From the NCBI GenBank assembly GCA_019240125.1, contig JAFAYW010000294.1:1-64000 (forward strand): a stretch of 64,000 nucleotides of DNA. The letters are read 5' to 3'. The position numbers were made by a program, and so were the translations under genes. Every line of letters starts with the position of its first letter. Position 1 is the stretch's first letter. The DNA is from Alphaproteobacteria bacterium. Lineage in GTDB: Bacteria > Pseudomonadota > Alphaproteobacteria > ATCC43930 > CGMCC-115725. Shown one piece after another: positions 45,419 through 54,028 of this stretch. The notes under the pieces are model-generated. The model worked only from the letters and a program-made list of their open reading frames with translations, searched no databases and was not told the DNA's origin.

Positions 45419-47728
45419 ATGGCGGTGCGATACACGGCCTCGCATTGGGGCATCTACGAGGTCGAGACAAACCCAGGCTTGCCGCCGAAACTGCGCCCGT
45501 TTCACCGAGATCCCGACCCATCGCCGATTGGACTGTATCAGCTCGACCCGGCGGTGCAGCGAATGCGCGTCGCGCGTCCGGCGGTGCGCCGCGGCTATCT
45601 CGAACACGGCCCCGATGCCGATCGCAGCGGGCGCGGCCGTGAGCCCTTTGTCGAGGTCGACTGGCCGGTCGCGCTTGATCTGGTGGCTGGCGAACTGACC
45701 CGGGTCAAGCAGGCCTACGGCAACGCGGCGATCTTCGGTGGCTCCTATGGCTGGGCCAGTGCCGGCCGCTTCCACCATGCGCAAAGCCAGGTGCATCGGT
45801 TTCTGAACGCGTTCGGCGGGTATGTGCGCCACGTCGACAGCTATAGCCTGGGCGCGGCGCGGGTCTTGATGCCGCACATCGTCGCCTCGATGGACGAACT
45901 CTGCGCGACCCATACGAGCTGGGACGTTCTCGCCGAGCACACGCAGCTTTTCGTCGCGTTTGGCGGCCTGCCCTTGAAGAACACGCAGATTTCATCCGGT
46001 GGCGCCGGCGACCATCGCGTGCGCGACGGGTTGCGCGGCATGGCAAGAGCGGGGGTTCGCTTTGTCAATGTCAGCCCGGTCGCCGACAATATCGATGTAG
46101 GGTCGCCACAATCGGTCGAGTGGCTGGCGGTGCGGCCGAACACCGACACCGCGCTGATGCTGGGGCTGGCCTATGTGCTGGAGCGCGACGGGCTGGCCGA
46201 TGCCGCGTTTCTTGCCCGGTACTGCGCCGGCTACCCGGTGTTCCAGCGCTACCTGCTCGGCGAGACCGACGGGCAGCCAAAAACTCCACGCTGGGCCGAG
46301 GCGATCTGCGGCGTGGCGGCGGCGCGGATCGAGGCATTGGCGCAGGAAATGGCCAGCCGCCGTACGATGATCAACATCGCTTATGCGTTGCAACGCGCCT
46401 CGCACGGCGAGCAGCCGTTCTGGATGCTGGTCACCCTGGCGGCGATGCTGGGCCAGATCGGCTTGCCGGGCGGCGGGTTTGGCGTCGGCTATGGCGCGAT
46501 GAACATGATGGGTAGCCCGCACCCGCGCTTTGCCGGCCCGACCCTGCCGCAGGGGCCGAACGGGGTGAAGGATTTCATCCCGGTGGCGCGCATCGCCGAC
46601 ATGCTGCTGAACCCCGGCGCGGCATTCACCTATAACGGCGAGACGCATAAATACGCCGACATCAAGCTGGTCTATTGGGCGGGCGGCAACCCCTACCACC
46701 ACCACCAGGACCTCAACCGGCTGCGCCAGGCTTGGGAGCGGCCGGAGACGATCGTCGTCCACGAGCAATACTGGACAGCGACCGCCAAGCACGCCGACAT
46801 CGTCCTGCCGGCGACAACCGCGCTCGAACGCAACGACATAAACGCCGCGACCCGCGAAGGCTTCCTGATCGCGATGCAGCAGGCGGTCGAGCCGCATGGC
46901 GAAGCGCGCAACGATTACCGCATCTTCGCCGATCTGTCGGCGCGGCTCGGCACACGCGAAATCTTCACCGAGGGTCTGAGCGAGGCCGCCTGGCTCAGGC
47001 GGCTTTATGACGAAGGCGCCGAACGCGCGTTGACCGTCGGTGTCGAGATGCCGCCCTTCGATGCGTTTTGGGAAGCCGGCTTCGTCGAGTTCTCCGGCCA
47101 GGATGAGTCCGTTGTGATGCTCGAAAACTTCAGGCGCGATCCCGATTATTTCAGGCTGCGCACACCCTCCGGCAAGATCGAGATCTTCTCGGAACGTATC
47201 GCCGGATTTGGCCTCGCCGACTGCCCTGGCTACCCCGTCTGGTTGCCGCCTGCCGAGTGGCGGGGTGCCGACAAGGCGGCACGGTATCCGCTCCACCTGT
47301 TGTCGGATCAGCCGGCGCGGCAGTTGCACAGCCAGCTCGATCACAGCCCGCACAGCACCGCGTTGCGCATCGAAGGCCGGGCGCCGGTCTATCTCAACCC
47401 GCGCGATGCGGCGGCGCGCGGCATCGCTGCTGGTGACATCGTCGAGGTGTTTAACGACCGTGGCGCCTGCCTGGCGGGCGCGGTGGTGAGCGATGACATC
47501 GCCCCGGGTGTTGCACGGCTGTCGACCGGCGCCTGGTTCGACCCGGGCGGCGGCAACTCACCTGAGCGGCACGGCAACCCGAACGTGTTGACGCTCGACC
47601 GCGGCGCCTCCTCGTTCTCGCAGGGCTGCGCGGCGCAGACCTGCCTGGTCGAGGTGCGGTCGTTTGGCGGCACACTGCCGGCATTGGAAGCGCATCGACC
47701 GCCGCAATTGTTGCACGCGGCTGAGTAG
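45419..47728 (+). CDS. Molybdopterin-dependent S/N-oxide reductase (BisC/TorZ-like, DMSO reductase family)
   Basis: YTASHWGIYEVE...IFGGSYGWASAGRFHHAQSQVHRFLNAFGGYVRHVDSYSLGAARVLMPHIV (Ser-ligand DMSOR type); C-terminal MGD-binding ARLSTGAWFDPGGG...HGNPNVLTLDRGASSFSQGCAAQTCLVEV; no N-terminal Tat motif. Confidence 0.92.
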   Translation: MAVRYTASHWGIYEVETNPGLPPKLRPFHRDPDPSPIGLYQLDPAVQRMRVARPAVRRGYLEHGPDADRSGRGREPFVEVDWPVALDLVAGELTRVKQAYGNAAIFGGSYGWASAGRFHHAQSQVHRFLNAFGGYVRHVDSYSLGAARVLMPHIVASMDELCATHTSWDVLAEHTQLFVAFGGLPLKNTQISSGGAGDHRVRDGLRGMARAGVRFVNVSPVADNIDVGSPQSVEWLAVRPNTDTALMLGLAYVLERDGLADAAFLARYCAGYPVFQRYLLGETDGQPKTPRWAEAICGVAAARIEALAQEMASRRTMINIAYALQRASHGEQPFWMLVTLAAMLGQIGLPGGGFGVGYGAMNMMGSPHPRFAGPTLPQGPNGVKDFIPVARIADMLLNPGAAFTYNGETHKYADIKLVYWAGGNPYHHHQDLNRLRQAWERPETIVVHEQYWTATAKHADIVLPATTALERNDINAATREGFLIAMQQAVEPHGEARNDYRIFADLSARLGTREIFTEGLSEAAWLRRLYDEGAERALTVGVEMPPFDAFWEAGFVEFSGQDESVVMLENFRRDPDYFRLRTPSGKIEIFSERIAGFGLADCPGYPVWLPPAEWRGADKAARYPLHLLSDQPARQLHSQLDHSPHSTALRIEGRAPVYLNPRDAAARGIAAGDIVEVFNDRGACLAGAVVSDDIAPGVARLSTGAWFDPGGGNSPERHGNPNVLTLDRGASSFSQGCAAQTCLVEVRSFGGTLPALEAHRPPQLLHAAE

Positions 47729-47745
47729 GCTCGGCGCGAGATGCG

Positions 47746-49302
47746 TCAATGCGCGTCGGCGGGGGCCGGTTTCGGCGCGACTTTGCGCAACAGCGGCACC
47801 GCCAATGTGGCGATGACAAAGGCCAGCATGATGGCGCGGAACGCGTCGGCATAGGCCAGCGTCGCGGCCTCCCGATAGGCGAGCTGCCACAGCTGTTTCA
47901 GGGCCGCGACGTGGCCGGCATCGGTGCCGCCCAGCGCCGCGGCGTAGCGCGCGCTAAGCCCCTGCACCATGTGCTGCATCGGGATGTTGGCCGGTGTTAG
48001 ATGCGATGCGATATCATGGAAGTGTGAGTTCGTGCGGATGTTGAGGATGGCGCCGCCCAGCGCGATGCCGACCGCGCCGCCCATGTTGCGCATCATGTTG
48101 AAGAGGCCGCTGGCATATTGCAGCCGTGCCATCGGCAAACTGCCGAGGCCAAGCGTCACCGCCGGCGCTACCGCGAAGACCTGCGGGAAGCCGCGCAGAA
48201 TCTGTGGCACCAGCAATTCGGCACCGCCCCAATCGTGGGTGATATAGCTGAAGGACCACATCGACACGCCGAACATCGCCAGGCCAAACATCATCAGCCA
48301 GCGCAGATCGACCCGTTTGCCCAGGGCGACATAGATCGGTACGCCGACCAGCGACGCGACGCCGGTCGAAAAGATCGCGACACCGGTCTGCCAGGCGCTG
48401 AAGCCGCGCACATAGCCGAGAAACAGCGGCGTCAGGTAGATCGTCGAGAAGATGCCGATCCCGGTCACGAAAGACAGGAAACAGCCCAGCGCGAAGTTAC
48501 GGTCCTGCAACGCACGCAGCTCGACGACAGGCCGCTCGACCGACAGGCTGCGCCAGATGAACAGCGCGAGGGATATGCCGGCGATCCAGGCGCAGTCGCG
48601 GATTGTGCTGTCGTCAAACCAGTTCCACCGCGCGCCCTCTTCCAGCACGTATTCGAGCGTGCCCAGCGCCGCTGCCATCAGGGCGATTGCGGGATAATCC
48701 GCACCCTTAAGCAGGGTCAGGTCTGGCTTGTCGATTTTCACCAGCAACGGCACCGCGATTGCCACCGCCGCGCCCGGCAGCAGGTTGATATAGAACAGCC
48801 AGTGCCAATCGAGCGTGTCGGTGATCCAGCCGCCGATCACCGGTCCGAGAGTCGGCGCGACCGAGGCGATCGTGCCTACCACCGCGGCCGCGTAAACCCG
48901 TCGCTGCCCATCGAAATAATGGAAGGACGAGGTGAAGACGGTCGGGATCATCGATGCGCCAAGCAGGCCTTGCAGTGCCCGGAACACGATCATGCTCTCG
49001 ATATTCCAGGCCATGCCGCACAGCAGACTGGCGATGGTGAACCCGGCGGCCGAGGCAGCGAACAGCCAGCGTGTCGAAAACACCCGGGTCAGCCAGCCGG
49101 ATAACGGGATGACAATGATCTCGGCGATCAGATAGGCGGTCTGTACCCAGCTGATATCGTCCTGTGCCGCCGACAGACCGCCACCAATCTGCTGCAATGA
49201 CGCGGCGACGATCTGGATGTCGAGCAGCGCCACAAACATGCCGACGCACATCACCGCAAACGGCACGATGCTGCGCAGGAAGGATTGGTTCTCGGCACTC
49301 AT
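47746..49302 (-). CDS. DHA2 family MFS multidrug efflux transporter (EmrB-like)
   Basis: 14-TM MFS; LLDIQIVAASLQQIGGGLSAAQDDISWVQTAYLIAEIIVIPLSGWL...RALQGLLGASMIPTVFTSSF...APTLGPVIGGWITDTLDWHWLFYINLLPGA. Confidence 0.94.
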   Translation of the reverse strand: MSAENQSFLRSIVPFAVMCVGMFVALLDIQIVAASLQQIGGGLSAAQDDISWVQTAYLIAEIIVIPLSGWLTRVFSTRWLFAASAAGFTIASLLCGMAWNIESMIVFRALQGLLGASMIPTVFTSSFHYFDGQRRVYAAAVVGTIASVAPTLGPVIGGWITDTLDWHWLFYINLLPGAAVAIAVPLLVKIDKPDLTLLKGADYPAIALMAAALGTLEYVLEEGARWNWFDDSTIRDCAWIAGISLALFIWRSLSVERPVVELRALQDRNFALGCFLSFVTGIGIFSTIYLTPLFLGYVRGFSAWQTGVAIFSTGVASLVGVPIYVALGKRVDLRWLMMFGLAMFGVSMWSFSYITHDWGGAELLVPQILRGFPQVFAVAPAVTLGLGSLPMARLQYASGLFNMMRNMGGAVGIALGGAILNIRTNSHFHDIASHLTPANIPMQHMVQGLSARYAAALGGTDAGHVAALKQLWQLAYREAATLAYADAFRAIMLAFVIATLAVPLLRKVAPKPAPADAH

Positions 49303-49352
49303 TGGCCTGTGTCCTTCACAATCGGATCGGTGGCTAAAGGTCCCTCACATTG

Positions 49353-49464
49353 CCCCTCTCCCCGCTCGCGGGGCGCGGGAACGCTGTTGACCTAGCTTCA
49401 CAAAACTTCAGCGCTCGGTGTGGGGACTGTCATTGCAACTGCGCTAGAGGGACGGGGTGAGGGG
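49353..49464. repeat. REP-like GC-rich palindromic element, apparently interrupted by ~72 bp
   Basis: CCCCTCTCCCCGCTCGCGGGG (49353-49373) ... AGAGGGACGGGGTGAGGGG (49446-49464); joining the halves gives a contiguous palindromic unit; related sequence at 53772-53809. Confidence 0.55.
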
Positions 49465-49485
49465 CCGCCACTGCACGTCGCCGGC

Positions 49486-50580
49486 CTAGCGGCCATCGCG
49501 GGTATCGACTGACGCGACGACCGATAGGCCGGCGCGCAGCAGGCCGAGCGTGCCGCCCTCGTCACCGAGAGCGACGCGGACGGGGACGCGCTGCACGATC
49601 TTGGTAAAGTTGCCGGTGGCGTTTTCCGCCGGGATCACCGCGAAAACCGAGCCGGTAGCCGGCGCCAGGCTCTGCACGCGACCGTGGAACACCCGGCCCG
49701 GAAATACATCGGCGATAATGTTTACGTCCTGCCCTGGCCGCATATGGGCGAGCTGATCTTCCTTGAAATTGGCGTCGACCCACAGCCCCTGCGACGGCAC
49801 CACCGACAGCAGCGTCGTGCCGGTCGTCACATAGGCGCCGACCTGCGCCCCGCGCGCCCCGACATAGCCGTCGATCGGCGCGTTGATGTGCGTATAGCCG
49901 AGATCGAGCACGGCGGTTTCGCGATCGGCCTTGGCCTGGGCGAGGCTCGCCTCGGTTTCGGCGATCTGCGTGTCGATCACCGTCAGCTTCTGGCGCGACG
50001 CGGCCAGTGTCGCCTCGGCGGCCTGCACGCCGGCTTGTGCCTGACGATCGGCGGTGAAGGCCTTCTGGTCGTTCTGCGCCGAGCCATAGCTGGTCAACGC
50101 CAGATTGTGGTAGCGGTCGGCGTCGATGCGGGCATAGCCGGCAGTGGCTTTCGCCGAAGCAAGGCTCGCCGCCATCTGGTCGATCGTCGATTGCTGCATC
50201 GTGTATTCGGCGTGCAAATTGGCGAGCGCCGCGGTTTCGTGCTGCACCGCCGCCTCGGCATGCGCGAGCTTCGCCCTATAGTCGCGATCGTCGAGCTCGA
50301 TCATCGGATCGCCGGCATGCACGAACTGATTATCGGTGACGAGGATCTTCGACACGAAACCGGCGACATGCGGCGACAAGGCCGTGACATTGCCACCGAC
50401 GTAGGCGTCGTCGGTGCTTTCTAAGAAGCGGCCGACGGTCCACCACTGCCAGCCATAGGCGAGCGCCGCGGGCACCAGGATGATCGCGAGCAAGGCCGCG
50501 ATCATCTGCTTGCGGGTGAGGCGGACCAGCGAGCGGCCGGGCGCGGCGAGGGTGCCGCGTTCGACAACGGTGCTACTCAT
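49486..50580 (-). CDS. HlyD/EmrA family membrane fusion protein
   Basis: MSSTVVERGTLAAPG start at 50580; VGGNVTALSPHVAGFVSKILVTDNQFVHAGDPMIELDDRDYRAKLAHAEA; DLGYTHINAPIDGYVGARGAQVGAYVTTGTTLLSVVP. Confidence 0.93.
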   Translation of the reverse strand: MSSTVVERGTLAAPGRSLVRLTRKQMIAALLAIILVPAALAYGWQWWTVGRFLESTDDAYVGGNVTALSPHVAGFVSKILVTDNQFVHAGDPMIELDDRDYRAKLAHAEAAVQHETAALANLHAEYTMQQSTIDQMAASLASAKATAGYARIDADRYHNLALTSYGSAQNDQKAFTADRQAQAGVQAAEATLAASRQKLTVIDTQIAETEASLAQAKADRETAVLDLGYTHINAPIDGYVGARGAQVGAYVTTGTTLLSVVPSQGLWVDANFKEDQLAHMRPGQDVNIIADVFPGRVFHGRVQSLAPATGSVFAVIPAENATGNFTKIVQRVPVRVALGDEGGTLGLLRAGLSVVASVDTRDGR

Positions 50581-51121
50581 GGGGGGCTCCCTCATTCGCA
50601 GGGGAAATGTTGGAGTCGCGCGCGGCGCGCTCGCGCTGCTGCGCCGCGAATTCGAGCTTGCGGCGCACGCCTTCGCCCGCGGCGGGCCCGGGGATGTAGA
50701 CAAAGTCGGGCGGCTGGATCGGTCGGCCGCTGCGGCGATCGACAACCACGGGATCGGCTTGCTCGCCGGTTTCGGCGTCGACCAGGGCGACGCTCAGCCC
50801 CTCGGGCGCGAAATGCCTGTTGCCCCAGGCGAGCAGGGTCAACAACACCGGACGGAAATCGCGGCCGCGCTCGGTGAGCAGATATTCGTAGCGCGGCGGC
50901 CGTTCATTGTACTGGCGCCGTTCGAGAAGCCCGCCTTCAACCAGCGCGTTGAGCCGCCGCGTCAGGATGTTTGGCGCGATCTCGAGGCTTTTCTGGAACT
51001 CGTCAAACCGGCTGAGCCCATGAAACGCGTCGCGCAGGATCAGAATGCTCCACCACTCGCCGACATGTTCGAGGCCCCGCGCGACCGGGCACTGCATGTT
51101 GCCGAAGCTCTTCCGTTCCAC
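50573..51121 (-). CDS. HxlR family transcriptional regulator
   Basis: ERKSFGNMQCPVARGLEHVGEWWSILILRDAFHGLSRFDEFQKSLEIAPNILTRRLNALVEGGLLERRQYNERPPRYEYLLTERG; GTG at 51121 proposed as start (ORF track extends to 51196). Confidence 0.92.
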   Translation of the reverse strand: MERKSFGNMQCPVARGLEHVGEWWSILILRDAFHGLSRFDEFQKSLEIAPNILTRRLNALVEGGLLERRQYNERPPRYEYLLTERGRDFRPVLLTLLAWGNRHFAPEGLSVALVDAETGEQADPVVVDRRSGRPIQPPDFVYIPGPAAGEGVRRKLEFAAQQRERAARDSNISPANEGAPHE

Positions 51122-51133
51122 CGCGTAACCCTT

Positions 51134-51172
51134 ACTTGCATGACGCAAGTCAGTAACTTGCATGACGCAAGT
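51134..51172. promoter_or_regulatory. Tandem palindromic operator candidate for HxlR-type regulator
   Basis: Two identical 17-bp copies ACTTGCATGACGCAAGT (51134-51150, 51156-51172), each an ACTTGC-N5-GCAAGT inverted repeat, 22 bp apart, in the divergent region between hxlR and the LLM gene. Confidence 0.8.
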
Positions 51173-51274
51173 AGGATGGCTCGGGGCAGGCGTCAATAGG
51201 GCGGTTGCGATTTATCTGGATTGTGCCGGTTCGCTGAGCCGAGCCTGGTGGCACGCCGTTTGCCCGGCTCGCGC

Positions 51275-52618
51275 ATGAACAAGCGGCGGATGCACCTCGC
51301 TTTCGACCTCTCCTACATTCATATGGAGGGGCGCTGGCGCATGCCGGGAGCAGCGCTGGGCCGCTACCCCGATGTGGCGGCGTTCGAGGAAATCGCCCGC
51401 ATCGCGGAGCGCGGTCTTCTCGACATGCTTTTTTCCGGCGACGGAACCGGGGTGCCGAGCACCTGGCAGGGCAGTCGCGACGCGGCAGTGCGCTGGGGCG
51501 TCAGCTGGCCGCGCCAGGATCTGGCACCGCTGGCGGTGGCGATGTCACGGGTGACGCAGCATCTCGGCTTCGGCATCACCTATTCGACCACCTTCATGCA
51601 CCCCTATTACCTGGCGCGGCTGTTCAACTCGCTCGACCATGTCACCGGCGGGCGCATCGCGTTTAACGTGATCACCTCAACGCGGCGCTCGGACTACGCC
51701 AATTATGGCTATGACCACATCGTCGATCATGGCCAGCGTTATGACCGCATGGAGGAGTTTATCGATGTCTGCCGGGCCTTGTGGAACTCGGTCGAGCCCG
51801 ACGCCATGGTCTGGGACGCGGCGACCGGACAGGTCGGCGACCCGACAAAGGTTCACGATGTCGAACACCGCGGCCGCTTCTTCAATGTCAGCGGCCCGCT
51901 AAACACGCCGCCGTCGCCGCAGGGCCGTCCCATCCTGTTGCAGGCTGGAAACTCACCGCGCGGGGTCCGGGCGTCGGCCTATGTCGCCGATATGGCGTTT
52001 GGCGCCGACATGCCGCTGGAACTGCAGATCGCACAGCGCAAGGCGCTTGACGAGGCGGTGACGGCGCTGGGGCGCGATCCACAGGGCATGAGCATCGTGT
52101 GGCAACAGCCCTGTGTCGTACGCGAGACCGAGCAGGAGGCGGTGGCGCATCGCGAGCGCCTGCTGAGCGCCATTCCGCCAGAGGGGGTCGGCGTCTACCT
52201 GTCGCACAATGCCGGCTACGATTTCTCGACATTGCCGGAGCGCTTCACGCTCGGCGAGCTGCATCGCGAGATTATCGCCAGCCAGGCGTCTCCGGGCGGC
52301 TTCGTGCGCGAGATGGTGACGCGTTTCGGCGCCGATACCGAGATGACGCGAGCGGAATTCTTCGATTATGGCCGGCTGTTCGCCACCAGCTACACACGAA
52401 CCCTGGCCGGCAACCCCGCGCAGGTCGCCGACATCCTCGAGGAGAAATTCGAGGCTACTGGCAGTCGCGGCGGCTTCATGCTGGGGCATGTCGTGTCGAT
52501 GCCGACCGATCTCGCCGCGATTGCCGATCTGTTGGTGCCGGAATTGCAGCGGCGCGGTCGCTATCGCCGCGCATATAAGGGGTTTACGCTGCGCGAAAAT
52601 CTGTTCGACGACGATTGA
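51275..52618 (+). CDS. LLM class flavin-dependent monooxygenase (NtaA/SnaA/DszA type)
   Basis: MNKRRMHLAFDLSYIHMEGRWRMPGA; GITYSTTFMHPYYLARLFNSLDHVTGGRIAFNVITSTRRSDYANYGYD; HRGRFFNVSGPLNTPPSPQGRPILLQAGNSPRG. Confidence 0.93.
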   Translation: MNKRRMHLAFDLSYIHMEGRWRMPGAALGRYPDVAAFEEIARIAERGLLDMLFSGDGTGVPSTWQGSRDAAVRWGVSWPRQDLAPLAVAMSRVTQHLGFGITYSTTFMHPYYLARLFNSLDHVTGGRIAFNVITSTRRSDYANYGYDHIVDHGQRYDRMEEFIDVCRALWNSVEPDAMVWDAATGQVGDPTKVHDVEHRGRFFNVSGPLNTPPSPQGRPILLQAGNSPRGVRASAYVADMAFGADMPLELQIAQRKALDEAVTALGRDPQGMSIVWQQPCVVRETEQEAVAHRERLLSAIPPEGVGVYLSHNAGYDFSTLPERFTLGELHREIIASQASPGGFVREMVTRFGADTEMTRAEFFDYGRLFATSYTRTLAGNPAQVADILEEKFEATGSRGGFMLGHVVSMPTDLAAIADLLVPELQRRGRYRRAYKGFTLRENLFDDD

Positions 52619-52642
52619 TGCCACCGCCGAGGTGACCCGCAA

Positions 52643-53737
52643 ATGCTCGCGACCCATAACGCCGCCACTGAGACCCCGCCGCCGATGACGTCGCGCCGGC
52701 CCGTCGAGGGACCCTCCGCCTGGTTTGCCGCCGATATGCGGGCGCGCCAGGACGAGTGGACCTACTGTCTGTCGCCAACCGAGGTGGCGGAGATCGAAAC
52801 GGCGGTGCGCGAGGTGCGTGCCCGCGGGCTGGAGCTCGCCGATACCCGCGCCGAGGATTTTCCGCTGCCCACCCTGGCGCCGGTTTTGCGGCAGTTGCGC
52901 GATGAGGTGTTGCACGGCCGCGGCTTTGTCCTGTTGCGCGGCATGCCGGTCGAAAACCGGCCAATCGCCGAAAGTGCCACAGCCTATTGGGGCGTCGGCG
53001 CGCATTTTGGCAAGGCACGCTCGCAGAATGCCAAGGGGCATCTGCTGGGGCATGTCTACGATCTCGGCGACAGCAGCGAAACCAATCCCAATGTGCGCAG
53101 CTATGCCACCGCCGAGCGGCAGAATTTCCATATCGATCGCTGCGACGTGGTGGCGTTGCTGTGCCTGCGGCGCGCCAAATCGGGCGGCCTCTCGGCGCTC
53201 GTGAGCTCGATGACGATGCACAATGTCATGTTGGAACGGCGCCCCGACCTATTGGAGCGGCTGTACCAGCCATTCGCCGTCGATCGCCGCGGCGAGGTTC
53301 CGGAAGGGAAGGGGCCATATTACGAGGCGCCGATTTACAATGAACATGACGGCACGGTGTCGGTGATCTACTCGCGCCAGTACATCAACTCGGCGCAGCG
53401 CTTTCTTGAAGCGCGGCGGCTGACGCCAGAAGACCACGAGGCTTTGGTGATGTTCAATCAACTGGCGGCCGACCCGGAACTGTGCCTCGACATGAGTTTC
53501 ATGCCCGGCGATGTGCAATTTCTGCACAACCACACGATCCTGCACGCCCGCACCGGTTATGAGGACTGGCCCGATATCGAACGCAAACGGCACCTGCTGC
53601 GGTTGTGGCTGTCGCCCGACGGCGCCCGCCCGCTGCCGCCCGTCTTCACTGAAGTCTATGGCGCGCTGACGATCGGCGATCGCGGCGGCATCATCTGCAA
53701 GGAAACTCGCCTGCACGCCCCGCTCGAACCGGCCTGA
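52643..53737 (+). CDS. TauD/TfdA family dioxygenase (paralog of 60864..61940)
   Basis: FVLLRGMPVENRPIAES; NFHIDRCDVVALLCLRRAKSGGLSALVSSMTMHN; MSFMPGDVQFLHNHTILHARTGYEDWPDIERKRHLLRLWLS. Confidence 0.92.
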   Translation: MLATHNAATETPPPMTSRRPVEGPSAWFAADMRARQDEWTYCLSPTEVAEIETAVREVRARGLELADTRAEDFPLPTLAPVLRQLRDEVLHGRGFVLLRGMPVENRPIAESATAYWGVGAHFGKARSQNAKGHLLGHVYDLGDSSETNPNVRSYATAERQNFHIDRCDVVALLCLRRAKSGGLSALVSSMTMHNVMLERRPDLLERLYQPFAVDRRGEVPEGKGPYYEAPIYNEHDGTVSVIYSRQYINSAQRFLEARRLTPEDHEALVMFNQLAADPELCLDMSFMPGDVQFLHNHTILHARTGYEDWPDIERKRHLLRLWLSPDGARPLPPVFTEVYGALTIGDRGGIICKETRLHAPLEPA

Positions 53738-53771
53738 GCACCTCTCCGGTGGCACTGAACATCGCTGATCG

Positions 53772-53809
53772 CTCCCTCCCTTGCTTGCGGGGGAGGGCTG
53801 GGGTGAGGG
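53772..53809. repeat. REP-like GC-rich intergenic palindrome
   Basis: CTCCCTCCCTTGCTTGCGGGGGAGGGCTGGGGTGAGGG; same architecture as the 49353-49464 element. Confidence 0.5.
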
Positions 53810-54028
53810 TAATCCGCCGGTGCATCCGCACCCAAGGCAGGTAAAGTGAGCTAGGGTAGGACGGATGCATTTGCTTCCATGGTGTTCCTCACCAATACCA
53901 TTGGCGTGCCTGCTGCCGGACGCGACCCCTGCTTCCTAAAAATCGAGTTTGGAGTAAACAGGGTGGACGTTAGGCGCTCGAACGTATCGTATCCGCCCTA
54001 TCGGGGAGGCGTTTCTCCGCATTGTAGC

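Noticed and set aside
45992-47353. 453-aa minus-strand ORF opposite the BisC-like gene
   Set aside because: Shadow ORF; the plus-strand frame has full molybdopterin oxidoreductase motifs.
48118-49104. 328-aa plus-strand ORF opposite the EmrB-like MFS gene
   Set aside because: Low-complexity Arg/Gln/Asp-rich antisense reading of a transmembrane protein gene.
51953-53221. 422-aa minus-strand ORF spanning LLM and TauD genes
   Set aside because: Spans two well-supported plus-strand genes and lacks protein-like motifs.
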